A DNA stretch of 64,000 nt from Rhodobacter sp. (GCA_027484145.1 JAIXUH010000027.1:62001-126000); one strand, 5' to 3'. Shown: positions 33,608 through 42,984, counted from the first letter of the stretch. Program-made: numbers and translations. Notes: generated from the sequence alone by a model not told the origin.

Positions 33608-35263
33608 TCACGTCAGGCAAAGCCGGTGGTCTGCTGCCAGCTTTGCCTGAACCTCTGCCATTTCCTGCTGCAGGCGGGTGTCATCCCACTGCAGGGCCGC
33701 CGCCGTAACGCGCGCAATCTGGTGCAGGTCACGCATCGTCAGGCGCCCTGTGATGGCCAAGGCCGTGCGTCGCATGACGACATCGGCCAGATGCACCACG
33801 GCTTCATTCCGGGCGATCCAGTCCAGTTCCTGCAGCGTGTAATCTGCCGCGTCGGCAAGGGTCTCTGGCCGCGCGCCTTCGGCCTGCAGAATGGCCCGCG
33901 CGGTCGTTCCGTAACGGTCCAGCAATTGCCCCACACGCTCTGGTGCGGCACCCGTTTCGCGCGCGACCTCGGCCACCCACCTTGCCCGCTGCTCACCTTG
34001 CGGAAAATCACGCCCGCCGCCGATGGGCAGGCTTTGCGTGCTGATCCTGCGGGGGCGGCCAAGGCGGGACAGGATGGTATCGGCCACCTCTTCGGCAAAG
34101 CCGCGAAAGGTTGTCCATTTGCCGCCGACCAGCGAGATGATCGCAAAGGGCCGTGCGCCGTCGGCCTCGATCACGGGGGCGGAATGGTCGCGGCTGATCA
34201 GTCCCGGCGCGGTGCCGTCAGAGGCAGGCAGGGGCCGGATGCCGGAATAGGCATAAACGATCTGGTCTTCGGAAAATGACAGCCCCGGCAACAGGCTTCG
34301 CAGGCTTTGCAGGAAGTAGGCAATCTCGTGATCTTCGCAGCGCACCGAATCCGGGTCTGCCGCGCGAATGTCGCTGGACCCGACGAGTGCCCGCCCCAGA
34401 AAATCGAACACAAGGCAGATACGTCCATCATCCGCCTCGAAATAGATCATGCGGCCGTTCAGCGCGCGGATCAGTTCGGGGTGATCCAGCAGGATATGCG
34501 ATCCCTTGGTGCCCCCGATCAGCCGCGATTGCACCCCTAAGGCGGCATTCACCTTGTCGATCCAAGGCCCCGCCGCATTCACCACCACTTTGGGAGCAAA
34601 GGCGTAAGCCTGCCCGTCTGCCGCGCGCACCTCAACGGTCTTGCCATCACAGCCGGTCATCGCCGCATGGTTGAGCGCGCATGATGCCGGGCTGGCCTGC
34701 AGCCCATCCTGAACCAGTTCCAGCACCAGCCGTTCGGGGTGGCTGACCTTGGCATCAAAATAGGTGCCCGCCGCCACGATGCGTGGGGTCAGGGGCGGAA
34801 TCTCGCGCAGGGCGCGCGCTTTGCTCCACATGGCATGGCGCGGCATCACACGGTGGTGCCTGCCGTAAAAGTCATACATCGCCAGCCCGATCTTGATCAG
34901 CAGCGCACCCCGGTTGCGCGGCGCAGTGGTGCTGCCGAACAGGGTGCGAAGGGCTGCAGACACACCTTTGACCCATGAAAACACCGGAATGACTGTCGAT
35001 AGCGCCGTCACACTGTGCGGCGCGTTCTTCAACAGCAGGTTCCGTTCCAGCGTGGATTGCGCGACCAGCCGCAACTCACCCGTTTCCAGATACTTGATCC
35101 CGCCGTGAATCAGCCGCGACGGCGCAGCCGAGGTGCCGCTGCCAAAATCGCCTTTGTCAACGATGGCGCAGGTCAGGCCCTGTTCGCACAGGTCGCGGAA
35201 CAGGCCCGCACCATTGATGCCTGCGCCAAGGATCAGGACATCGACACTGATTGGGGCGGTCAT
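33608..35263 (-). CDS. GlpD-like FAD-dependent polyol-phosphate dehydrogenase (second copy)
   Basis: A 551-residue membrane-associated FAD enzyme of the glycerol-3-phosphate dehydrogenase family. It has the FAD motif ILGAGINGAGLFRDLCEQG near the N-terminus, the GlpD string SRLIHGGIKYLETGELRL, GIRPLPAS and KWTTFRGFAEE, and the C-terminal DAO_C domain. It overlaps the FGGY kinase stop/start (ATGA at 35260-35263). This kinase-dehydrogenase pairing mirrors eryA-eryB in the same window, so it likely oxidises the phosphorylated form of another polyol. A plain glycerol role is possible, but no glpF is near and the kinase does not look like GlpK. Confidence 0.82.
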   Translation of the reverse strand: MTAPISVDVLILGAGINGAGLFRDLCEQGLTCAIVDKGDFGSGTSAAPSRLIHGGIKYLETGELRLVAQSTLERNLLLKNAPHSVTALSTVIPVFSWVKGVSAALRTLFGSTTAPRNRGALLIKIGLAMYDFYGRHHRVMPRHAMWSKARALREIPPLTPRIVAAGTYFDAKVSHPERLVLELVQDGLQASPASCALNHAAMTGCDGKTVEVRAADGQAYAFAPKVVVNAAGPWIDKVNAALGVQSRLIGGTKGSHILLDHPELIRALNGRMIYFEADDGRICLVFDFLGRALVGSSDIRAADPDSVRCEDHEIAYFLQSLRSLLPGLSFSEDQIVYAYSGIRPLPASDGTAPGLISRDHSAPVIEADGARPFAIISLVGGKWTTFRGFAEEVADTILSRLGRPRRISTQSLPIGGGRDFPQGEQRARWVAEVARETGAAPERVGQLLDRYGTTARAILQAEGARPETLADAADYTLQELDWIARNEAVVHLADVVMRRTALAITGRLTMRDLHQIARVTAAALQWDDTRLQQEMAEVQAKLAADHRLCLT

Positions 35264-36816
35264 GGGTTGGTCACCCCGTTTTGAGTTCCATCATGCGGGC
35301 CTGCGGCGGACAGAGCCTCGATCCTTGGCCAAAGGGGGGCAAGGCTGTCGCTGATCTGGCAGTGAAGCGCATAGCGTTGCGCCAAGGCGGCGCTGTGGTC
35401 CGGGTCAGGAGTGTATTCGCGGGTGTCTACTCTATCGTAACTTGGGTCGGCCTCGGGCGTGGCGAACAGGCCCACACCCGCCCCGGCGCACAATGCGGCC
35501 CCCCAAGCGGCGGCTTCCTCTGTCGCCCGCACGGTAACCGGCATCCCCAAGGCATTGGCAAAGATCCGCGCAAACATCGGGCTGCGCGAAATGCCGCCCG
35601 TCAGGCGCGCGCGTTCCGGGGCAAACCCTTCGCGCAGGGCATCGACATGCACACGATGGTTAAAGGCAATCCCTTCGATCACCGCGCGCAGCATATCGCC
35701 CCGGTCATGCCAGCCGCGCAGGCCCAGAAATCCGGCGCTTGCCTCTGGCCCGTGCGGAGAACCGTAAAGATAGGGATGGAACATCAGCGTCGATGGCCGC
35801 GCCAAGGCCGCCGCGATTTCGGGGGCCAATGTGGCATGGATGGACCCGCCCACCGCCTCGACCGTCCGCCTGTCCGTGCCGCACAAGGTATCCAGAAACC
35901 AGTCATAATTCGTCGCCGAGGCCGGCGAGATCGCCATGTTGTTCCATTCACCAACCCGCAGGCCGTTACGGCAAAACCACCGCGGATCGGACGCAGGCGC
36001 CCGTGAGACGGTTTCGTTGATCGAATAGGTGCCCGCCACAATGGCGACTGTGCCTTGACCATAGCCACCGGCACCCAAAGACGATGCCGTCACATCATGC
36101 AGCCCCGCGACCACGGGTGTTCCCGCCTGAAGCCCGGTCAGCGCTGCCGCCGACGTCGTCACGTGGCCCACCACAGCATCAGGTGATGCAACCTCGGGCA
36201 GGGCCCGCGACAGTGCGGTCAGCCCGAACAGCGGCAGGATGTCATCAGCATAGCCTTGGCTTTGCACATCGGTGAATGAGGTGCTCGCCTCGGTCAGGTC
36301 AGTGCCAAGTGTGCCGGTCAGGCAAAATCGCAGCCAGTCCTTGCAGGCCAAAACATGGCCGATGCGGGCAAAGCGTTCAGGCTCATGGTCACGCATCCAT
36401 GCTAGCAAGGCCGATGGGGCCGAGGCGTGCGGCATCTGCCCTGTGCGCCCCAACGCCGCCGCCGAGGTGCCGTCACGCATCCAACCCGCCACGACTTGGC
36501 CGGCGCGGCTGTCCAGCGACAGGATTCCATTGCCCAAAGGCTGGGCCTGCTGATCCAGCACATAAAGCCCGTCACCATGCGCCGTCGCAGCAACGGCCAC
36601 GATATCGGAGGCGGGTCGTCCCGACTGGGAGACAGCTTCGGCCACCGCTTCGGCTGTTGCCCGCCACAAGGCCACCATGTCGCGTTCCACAAAACGTGGC
36701 CGCGGCACGATCTGCGCCACCCGCCGCCGCGCAACAGCCAGCATGGCGCCGCTCCGATCAAAGATCACCGCCTTGGTGACAGTCAGCCCGTTGTCGATTC
36801 CCAAGATACTGGGCAT
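35260..36816 (-). CDS. FGGY-family carbohydrate kinase
   Basis: A 518-residue sugar or polyol kinase. The N-terminal phosphate loop is ILGIDNGLTVTKAVIFDRSG. PRPRFVERDMVALW resembles the corresponding LyxK (L-xylulose kinase) segment. The FGGY signature regions are ATAHGDGLYVLDQQ and GGISRSPMFARIFANALG, with the closing EEAAAWGAALCAGA. The ATG at 36816 (MPSILGIDNG) is clear; a longer frame to 37005 crosses the regulator gene end. It is diverged from EryA encoded at 42985, so the substrate is probably different: another tetritol, a pentitol, or a ketose. Confidence 0.83.
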   Translation of the reverse strand: MPSILGIDNGLTVTKAVIFDRSGAMLAVARRRVAQIVPRPRFVERDMVALWRATAEAVAEAVSQSGRPASDIVAVAATAHGDGLYVLDQQAQPLGNGILSLDSRAGQVVAGWMRDGTSAAALGRTGQMPHASAPSALLAWMRDHEPERFARIGHVLACKDWLRFCLTGTLGTDLTEASTSFTDVQSQGYADDILPLFGLTALSRALPEVASPDAVVGHVTTSAAALTGLQAGTPVVAGLHDVTASSLGAGGYGQGTVAIVAGTYSINETVSRAPASDPRWFCRNGLRVGEWNNMAISPASATNYDWFLDTLCGTDRRTVEAVGGSIHATLAPEIAAALARPSTLMFHPYLYGSPHGPEASAGFLGLRGWHDRGDMLRAVIEGIAFNHRVHVDALREGFAPERARLTGGISRSPMFARIFANALGMPVTVRATEEAAAWGAALCAGAGVGLFATPEADPSYDRVDTREYTPDPDHSAALAQRYALHCQISDSLAPLWPRIEALSAAGPHDGTQNGVTNP

Positions 36817-36898
36817 TGCCCGAAACCTTTGCTTAAGGGCGGCATGGATCGCCCATCTGTTCTGGTGAACGCGCGGGGCGATGGGTCGGCACCGCCTG

Positions 36899-37786
36899 TC
36901 ACGTCGCAACGGGGCCGACGGAAACACCTTGAACCGCCGGGGCGACAACAACTGTGATCCCGCGCATACGCATCCCTGCCACGGTCGCATGAGGCGTGCC
37001 CTCATCCACGATCACCACATCGAATTCGTCCAGCGCGCCCATGGCATGCAGCGCCCGCCGTTCAAATTTCGTATGATCCGCCAGCAGGATACGCACCGCA
37101 GCGCTGTCAAACATGGCCCGCTTTACATCGGCCATTTCGGGTGACTGATGAAACACCATGTTGTCGGTGATGGCCGCCATCGACAAAAACACCCGATCCG
37201 CCCTCAACCGTCGGATTTCCGACGCGGTGACCGGTCCCATAAAGGCGTTGCACCAGTTCTGGAATTGCCCGCCAAGCCCCAGAAGGGTCAGATCGCGCAG
37301 GCCTTTCAACTCATTCATCAGGGTCAGTGAATTGGTGATCGCCGTCAGCGGCACCCGCGCGGGCAGATGTGGCACCATTTGCAAAACGGTGGTCGAGTCA
37401 TCAAAAAACGCTGCCTGTCCCGGTTCAACATAGGCGGCGGCGGCGGCGGCAATGGCCTTCTTCTCGGCCGCTTGCCGCGAGAAACGATAAAGCTCACTCG
37501 ACTCGCTCAGGCTGGTCGGTGCGGCTGAGACGATGCCGCGCGTCTTGCGCAGCAGCCCCCGGCTGACCAGTTCATCCAGATCCCGGTGCGCGGTCATCAG
37601 GCTGATGCCAAAACGCTCGGTCAGGTCTTCGATCCGCATCGTACCTTCGGCCATCACAGCTTCGGCGATCAACTGTCGCCGCGCCAATTGACGCGCGTGG
37701 CGGCTGTCGGCGGGCACCTGTTCGGTCGCCATACGCTCCAGCGCCGCTTCGAATGATCCGTGCGTTTGCGTCATCATCATCCCCAT
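36899..37786 (-). CDS. DeoR/GlpR-family transcriptional regulator
   Basis: A 295-residue regulator with an N-terminal DeoR helix-turn-helix (RQLIAEAVMAEGTMRIEDLT, then FGISLMTAHRDLDELVSRGL) and a C-terminal sugar-phosphate-sensing DeoRC domain (VEPGQAAFFDDSTTVLQMV ... DHTKFERRALHAMG). There is an unusually long N-terminal extension of about 45 residues before the HTH. The ATG at 37786 has GAGGGG upstream; three other ATGs follow within 15 bases. It sits between the importer and the kinase-dehydrogenase pair on one strand and probably senses their phosphorylated intermediate. Confidence 0.82.
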   Translation of the reverse strand: MGMMMTQTHGSFEAALERMATEQVPADSRHARQLARRQLIAEAVMAEGTMRIEDLTERFGISLMTAHRDLDELVSRGLLRKTRGIVSAAPTSLSESSELYRFSRQAAEKKAIAAAAAAYVEPGQAAFFDDSTTVLQMVPHLPARVPLTAITNSLTLMNELKGLRDLTLLGLGGQFQNWCNAFMGPVTASEIRRLRADRVFLSMAAITDNMVFHQSPEMADVKRAMFDSAAVRILLADHTKFERRALHAMGALDEFDVVIVDEGTPHATVAGMRMRGITVVVAPAVQGVSVGPVAT

Positions 37787-37885
37787 CGGCCGCCCCTCTT
37801 CGGATCGTTTGGCCTTGTCGGTCCTGCAATCCGCCGGGCGTTCTCGCTTGTCGCGCCCTTGATATCGCTCGGGCGTGGCAGAAGG

Positions 37886-37919
37886 AAAGGGGGGCACCAA
37901 TCCGACGGTGCCCCCCTTT
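37886..37919 (-). terminator. Strong hairpin after the polyol-binding protein gene
   Basis: AAAGGGGGGCACC (37886-37898) and GGTGCCCCCCTTT (37907-37919) form a perfect 13-bp stem with an 8-base loop, 7 bases past the binding-protein stop. The U tract is short and broken (TTTCCTTCT), so read-through into the DeoR-kinase-dehydrogenase genes is possible. Confidence 0.75.
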
Positions 37920-37925
37920 GTGCCA

Positions 37926-38873
37926 TCACTGGGACAGGGTGAAAGCTGCCGTGTACTTGTCGACGTTTTCAGCGGTGATCAGCAGGCAGTCAAACAGCTG
38001 CTTTTCGGTTGCCGCACCGGTGGAGCCGGTCTTGATGAAGTTGTCAGCCTGCTTCACAGCTTCGGCCGAGAACACAGCGACAGGCTGCAGAACAGTGTAC
38101 TGCATCTCACCTGCCTTGATCGCTGCAACCGCATCGGGCGAACCGTCAAAGCCACCGACCTTGACCTGACCCAGCTTGCCAGCCTCTTTCAGCGCCGCAA
38201 TCGCGCCAAGCGCCATTTCGTCGTTGCCCGAGATCACGCCGATGATGTCGGGGTTCGCTTGCAGCATCGACTGCATCTTCTGGTAGCCCTTTGTGCGGTC
38301 CCAGTCGGCCACTTCTTGTGCGGCTTTCGTCAGATCGGGGTACTGGGTCAGCACGGTTTCATAGCCGTTCGACCGGGTAGCGGCGTTGTTATCGGCTGGG
38401 TTGCCAAAGAGTTCGACATAGCTGCCCGACTCGCCCACCGAAGCCACCCACTGCTCGGCGCCCATGGCGGCACCTTGCGCGTTGTTGGAAACCAACTGAC
38501 CCTTGGCCAGACCTTCCTGGTTGATTTCGGCGTTCACAAGGAACACCGGAATGCCCGCATCAACGGCCTTCTTCACCGCACCGATGGAACCGTCAGCGTT
38601 TGCCGGGTCAAGGATGATCGCGACCGACTTGTTGGTGATTGCGGTGTCGATCAGCGTGCTTTCCATGTTCGTGTCGCCTTTGTGGGCGGTCACGTTGGCC
38701 TCATAGCCAAGGCTTTCGGCGGTGGCTTTGGCCACTTCGCCTTCGGTGAACCAGTAGGGGTTCGCCGGATCGTTCACGATGATCGAAATCAGGCCTTCGG
38801 CCGAGGCGGCACTGGCCATCAGCGGCGCGATGGCAACCGCAGCCAGAAGCGCGCGGCGGGTCATTTTCATCAT
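37926..38873 (-). CDS. Polyol/sugar ABC transporter substrate-binding protein (RbsB-like)
   Basis: A 315-residue type I periplasmic binding protein with a signal peptide ending near ASAASA. The mature part opens EGLISIIVNDPANPYWFTEG and contains KGDTNMESTLIDTAI, IILDPANADGSIGAVKKAVD and VISGNDEMALGAIAALKEAG, all RbsB-like. Position in a transport operon divergent from eryABCD suggests it is the counterpart of the rhizobial/Brucella erythritol-binding protein (EryG). GGGAGAG precedes paired ATGs at 38873/38870. The strong hairpin downstream marks it as the most abundant product of the operon. Confidence 0.84.
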   Translation of the reverse strand: MMKMTRRALLAAVAIAPLMASAASAEGLISIIVNDPANPYWFTEGEVAKATAESLGYEANVTAHKGDTNMESTLIDTAITNKSVAIILDPANADGSIGAVKKAVDAGIPVFLVNAEINQEGLAKGQLVSNNAQGAAMGAEQWVASVGESGSYVELFGNPADNNAATRSNGYETVLTQYPDLTKAAQEVADWDRTKGYQKMQSMLQANPDIIGVISGNDEMALGAIAALKEAGKLGQVKVGGFDGSPDAVAAIKAGEMQYTVLQPVAVFSAEAVKQADNFIKTGSTGAATEKQLFDCLLITAENVDKYTAAFTLSQ

Positions 38874-38971
38874 TGGTCTCTCTCCCTTGAGGTTGGTTGT
38901 CTTTTGCCGTCTGTGGCAAGCCTTTCCGCCCGGGCATTCTGCGAGACCGCGCGGAGAAGTTCGGAAATGGT

Positions 38972-40024
38972 TCAGTTTTTTCGTCCTCGACCGCCGTATT
39001 GGATCGAGTTCATCAGCACGGCGAGGACGATGACCGCGCCGGTAAAGACGGTTTGCCAATAGGACGACACCCCGATAATCACGAGGCCGTCTGACAGAAA
39101 CCCGATGACAAAGGCCCCCAGCATGGTGCCGCGCACCGTGCCGCGACCACCCGTCAGCGCCGCCCCCCCGATGACCACGGCGGCAATCGCCGTCAGCTCA
39201 TAAGTGGTTCCCGCCGTGGGGCCTGCCGATGTCAGCTGCGATGACAGGACCAGCCCGGCAATCGCCGACAAGACGCCCGACAGGGTATAGACGATGATCT
39301 GCACCCGTTTGACCGGAACCCCCGACAGATCTGCCGCGCGTTCATTCCCGCCCGAGGCATAAAGCCAGCGGCCAAAGGCTGACCGGCTGAGCATCACGCC
39401 GGTCAGGATGGCCAGTGCTGCCAGCACCAGAACCGAGATCGGAACCCCCGCCAGGCGGTTGAACCCCAGCCAGTCCCACCCGGTGTTGCCCAGTTCGGGG
39501 CGGCCCGACAGGTTGTTATAGGTCAGCCCGTTGGTCATCAGCAGCGCCACGCCGCGCGCCACATACATCACGCCCAGCGTGGCCACGAATGCCGGCACCC
39601 GGAACCATGCGATCAGAACGCCGTTGATGGCACCGACAAAGCCGCCGAAGGCGCAGGTCAGCACGACCACCGCCCAAACCGGCGGATACAGGATGACGCC
39701 AAAGGTCGAAAGCTCCACCCCCTGCATCAACGCGCCCGCGATCACACCCGACAGCGCGAGGATTGAGCCGACCGAAAGATCAATGCCGCCATTCAGGATC
39801 ACCAGCAGCATACCGATGGCCAGAATCCCGAAGATGGCAACGTGCGATGCCATGATCAGAAAGTTGCCAACCGTGAAATAGTTTGGCGACAGGAAGGAAA
39901 ACACGGCGATGATGGCGATCAGCGCGAAAAAGGCGCGCCCTTCCAGCAGCAGCCGCCCAATGCTGAACCCGCCAGAGCTTGCGCTCTTTGCTGTTGATGT
40001 CCGGGTGGCGCTGGTATCCGACAT
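38972..40024 (-). CDS. Polyol/sugar ABC transporter permease (RbsC-like)
   Basis: A 350-residue BPD_transp_2 permease with about ten membrane segments. It carries the signature VILNGGIDLSVGSILALSGV and the loop YASGGNERAADLSGVPVKRV. It is the only permease of this importer. The 98-base gap to the binding-protein gene holds its ribosome site and nothing else I can recognise. By context it is the membrane channel for erythritol or a related polyol (EryF counterpart). Confidence 0.84.
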   Translation of the reverse strand: MSDTSATRTSTAKSASSGGFSIGRLLLEGRAFFALIAIIAVFSFLSPNYFTVGNFLIMASHVAIFGILAIGMLLVILNGGIDLSVGSILALSGVIAGALMQGVELSTFGVILYPPVWAVVVLTCAFGGFVGAINGVLIAWFRVPAFVATLGVMYVARGVALLMTNGLTYNNLSGRPELGNTGWDWLGFNRLAGVPISVLVLAALAILTGVMLSRSAFGRWLYASGGNERAADLSGVPVKRVQIIVYTLSGVLSAIAGLVLSSQLTSAGPTAGTTYELTAIAAVVIGGAALTGGRGTVRGTMLGAFVIGFLSDGLVIIGVSSYWQTVFTGAVIVLAVLMNSIQYGGRGRKN

Positions 40025-40051
40025 AGGCGTGGGCTCCGTGGAAATTATGCG

Positions 40052-41590
40052 TCAGGCCGCCACGGACTCGCCCGAGGCGGCCATGATCTTTTCCTTGGTG
40101 ACGGTGGAATCGAATTCGGCCGAGATGCGGCCCTTGTGCATGACGATGATCCGGTGGGCGATTGACAGGCATTCACCCACTTCGGAAGTGGAGTAGACAA
40201 CGGCCAGACCCTGCCTTGCCCCTTCTGCCAACAGGCGGAACACCTCGGCCTTGGCCCCGATGTCGATCCCGCGCGATGGCTCGTCCAGCAGCATGACCTT
40301 TGGGTTTGTGGCCAGCATCTTGCCGATGACCACCTTTTGCTGGTTGCCCCCCGACAGTGACCCGATGGCCGCTGCCCCGCCGGATGTTTTCACGGTCACT
40401 TTGCGGATCGTCTCATCCACAATCCGGTCCTCCATGCGGCGATGCGTGAAAAAGCCGCGTGTGAACGACCGGATCGAGGCCAGTGACAGGTTCTGTCCCA
40501 CGGTCATGGTCTGGACAAGGCCATCGCGCTGACGGTCCTCTGGCACCAGCGCAAGGCCGCGCGCGATCCGCTCAGCAATTGGCAGGTGCGAGATTTCGCG
40601 CCCTTCCAGCACCACCTGACCCCCACTTGCCCGCAACCGCCCGGCAAGCGTTTCCAGCAACTCGGTCCGCCCGGCCCCCATCAGACCATAAATGCAAACG
40701 ATTTCCCCCGCGCGCACATCCAACGACAGCCGGTCCACAAGGTTGAACCCGGCACCCTTTGGGTCGGGCACCGAAAGGTCACGCACCGACAGCGCCACGT
40801 CACCAAAGGCATGGCCAGTCGGCGGCGAGCCAAGGTCGTAATTCTCGCCCACCATGTTCCGCACGATCCAGTCAAGGTCGATCCCGGCCCGCGGGGCACT
40901 GGCGGTCAGCATGCCATCGCGCAGCACCACGGCGTGATCGGTGATCTGCAGCGCCTCTTCCAGGTGATGCGAGATATAGACGATCGACACGCCCTTGCTG
41001 GTCAGATCGCGGATTACCTTGAACAGAATGTCCACTTCGGTGGCCGACAGCGCCGAGGTGGGTTCATCCATGATCAGGATTCGGCTATCGACCGATAGCG
41101 CGCGCGCAATCTCCACGATCTGCTGTTGGCCCAGACGCAAGTCTTCGACCAGCGTCAGCGGATCGATGTCTTCCTCCAGATCGGTCATCAGTTTGCGGAC
41201 CTGCCGCTCTTCTTCGGCGAAATCCACGCCGGTGCTGCCCATGATCTCACGGCCCATGAAGATGTTGTCGCGGACCGAAAGGTTGGGGGCCAGGCTCAGT
41301 TCCTGATGGATGATCGAGATGCCACGGTTGCGCGCATCGGTCGAAGAGGACAGCACGACAGGCTGACCATCCAGAATGATCTGTCCGGCCGTTGGCAGCA
41401 CCACGCCCGACAGGATCTTCATCAGCGTGGACTTTCCGGCACCGTTTTCACCAAACAGCGTTGTCACCTGACCGTGGTGAATGTCGAAATTCACACCCTT
41501 CAACGCGTGTACGCTGCCATAGGATTTGGCCATGTTGCGTGCCGCAAGCACCACATCGCCCCGCTGAACCTTTGCGGTGGCGGCACTCAT
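40052..41590 (-). CDS. Polyol/sugar ABC transporter ATPase (RbsA-like, two ABC domains)
   Basis: A 512-residue double-cassette ATPase. Domain 1 has Walker A GENGAGKST, a signature-like LRLGQQQIVEIARAL and Walker B ILIMDEPTSALS. Domain 2 has the degenerate Walker A GLMGAGRTE, LSGGNQQKVVIGKML and LLDEPSRGIDIG. Its ATG overlaps the DUF2291 stop (ATGA at 41587-41590), so the unknown protein and the ATPase are translationally coupled. Confidence 0.86.
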   Translation of the reverse strand: MSAATAKVQRGDVVLAARNMAKSYGSVHALKGVNFDIHHGQVTTLFGENGAGKSTLMKILSGVVLPTAGQIILDGQPVVLSSSTDARNRGISIIHQELSLAPNLSVRDNIFMGREIMGSTGVDFAEEERQVRKLMTDLEEDIDPLTLVEDLRLGQQQIVEIARALSVDSRILIMDEPTSALSATEVDILFKVIRDLTSKGVSIVYISHHLEEALQITDHAVVLRDGMLTASAPRAGIDLDWIVRNMVGENYDLGSPPTGHAFGDVALSVRDLSVPDPKGAGFNLVDRLSLDVRAGEIVCIYGLMGAGRTELLETLAGRLRASGGQVVLEGREISHLPIAERIARGLALVPEDRQRDGLVQTMTVGQNLSLASIRSFTRGFFTHRRMEDRIVDETIRKVTVKTSGGAAAIGSLSGGNQQKVVIGKMLATNPKVMLLDEPSRGIDIGAKAEVFRLLAEGARQGLAVVYSTSEVGECLSIAHRIIVMHKGRISAEFDSTVTKEKIMAASGESVAA

Positions 41591-42243
41591 TTGATGGTAA
41601 TCCTGACCGGGGCAATCAACCAGTTCTTTGGGTTGACCAACCGGAACGCGCCAACAATCTCGACCGTTTTCCCTTCAAGATTGGCCGTGTCCATGCTGTC
41701 CAGAATGGCCTTCTTCATGGCTCGGTTGATGGCCGAACCGGCATCCTGATACTCAATCTGGTTCTTGAAGGCGCCAAATTCGATGTCGCCGGGCGCGTCG
41801 CGCAAATCGGTGCCGTTGATGGCGGGGCCGGTTTGGACGCGCACCTTGATCTCGGGCGGCAAACCCTCCACCGTTACCGGATAGACGCCGGATTTTGCGG
41901 TTCCCAACACTCCCGTCAGCCGAACCGACATGATCGCCCCGGTCGAAGATGCGGTTCCGAACTCCTTGCCCGCCGCAACCTTGTCGGCCAAGGCGGCAGG
42001 GCCAAGCACCAAGGCATCTACAGCCTTTGCCTCAACAGCGGCCTGAATGCGCGGAAACTCGGCTTCGCCAAAGGTATCGGGCGAAAACACCTGCTGGCGG
42101 ACGTCCGCTTCGGACCCGACGCGCACAACCGTGGTGTCCAGCACCATGGCCACCAGAACAGCAAGGATCACCGCACCGGTCACCAGCAAGCCGCGACGCG
42201 GCGCGGCGGATGCTTTCGTTGCGGGGGCGGGTGAGTGGGTCAT
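41587..42243 (-). CDS. DUF2291-like periplasmic protein, importer-associated
   Basis: A 218-residue protein with an N-terminal signal anchor (about 18-37, GLLVTGAVILAVLVAMVLDT) and a periplasmic domain. Strings such as FSPDTFGEAEFPRIQAAVEAKAVDAL, FGTASSTGAIMSVRLTGVLG and GDIEFGAFKNQIEYQDAGSAINRAMKK match the DUF2291 family, which is repeatedly found beside RbsABC-type importers. Function is not established; a role in presenting substrate or stabilising the importer is inferred from linkage. It is the first gene of the leftward arm and coupled to the ATPase gene. Confidence 0.78.
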   Translation of the reverse strand: MTHSPAPATKASAAPRRGLLVTGAVILAVLVAMVLDTTVVRVGSEADVRQQVFSPDTFGEAEFPRIQAAVEAKAVDALVLGPAALADKVAAGKEFGTASSTGAIMSVRLTGVLGTAKSGVYPVTVEGLPPEIKVRVQTGPAINGTDLRDAPGDIEFGAFKNQIEYQDAGSAINRAMKKAILDSMDTANLEGKTVEIVGAFRLVNPKNWLIAPVRITIK

Positions 42244-42984
42244 GGTGCGGCCTCAGTTTGCAACAAGGATAAACCCGGGGAAGCAGACCGCACCTGCGGC
42301 TCTGCACCCGACACCATCTGTGCGAACCAAACCGAGCCTGCGGCCCGATATCTGACGCGGCATCTTCTGTCCCCCTCCATCTTGGCCCCCGCAGCGTCGG
42401 ACCTCCTCATCCAACGCCTGCGGTTTCGCCAACCCTTGCTTAGTTTTGGTATCGCAGTGTTATCAACTTCGTCAAGTAAGATAAGTTAAGTTGCTTTGGC
42501 GGCTTACCAAGCCCGCGCGGCGCTACATGATTCTCTGCCCGTCTTGGTCTTGGCGCGATGTTCGCGGCGTGCGCCAAATTCGGCCAGAGATTCCGGTGCA
42601 ATCGCAGAAAAAACTCCGATCCAAGCGCAGCATCATACTGATAGCGCTGTGTTTATTTCACTATTTCCGCGCCATCGGATTGCTGCCTTGCGGCATTTCC
42701 TCCAAGGCGATTTTGGCGGGTGTGACGCCACGACGGCGATGCCGTCGCAAGCTGAGGTGACGACCGATCTCTTGACGCCCTTGATCGTATCTGAAATATA
42801 TTGCTGTGTCCGTAAAAAAATACATTGCTTGCGTGATAATTGCGGTATGTAAAGCCAAGGCTTGAGTCTGCCGTGCTCGGGCGCTTGGGATGCGGCGGCA
42901 CAGGCCTCGGTAAGGTGGCCGTTGCGGATTGCGATAATGATGGCCCGCGGCATCCTGTGCCGCATCGGCGGGGCGGGAGAGACC
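42244..42984. other. 741-bp divergent intergenic region between the importer and eryA
   Basis: The largest gene-free stretch in the window. Two AT-rich patches (about 42430-42495 and 42785-42850) look like the promoters of the leftward importer arm and the rightward ery arm. The right patch has three copies of ATTGC (42800, 42824, 42839). Between them lies a 17-base hairpin CGACGGC-GAT-GCCGTCG (42731-42747). Short ORFs on both strands here have no ribosome sites and no recognisable product; a decayed mobile element cannot be excluded. Confidence 0.5.

Noticed and set aside
33608-36816. Glycerol catabolic pair glpK-glpD
   Set aside because: The kinase resembles LyxK-type FGGY enzymes rather than GlpK, there is no GlpF, and the location in a polyol locus argues for another substrate.
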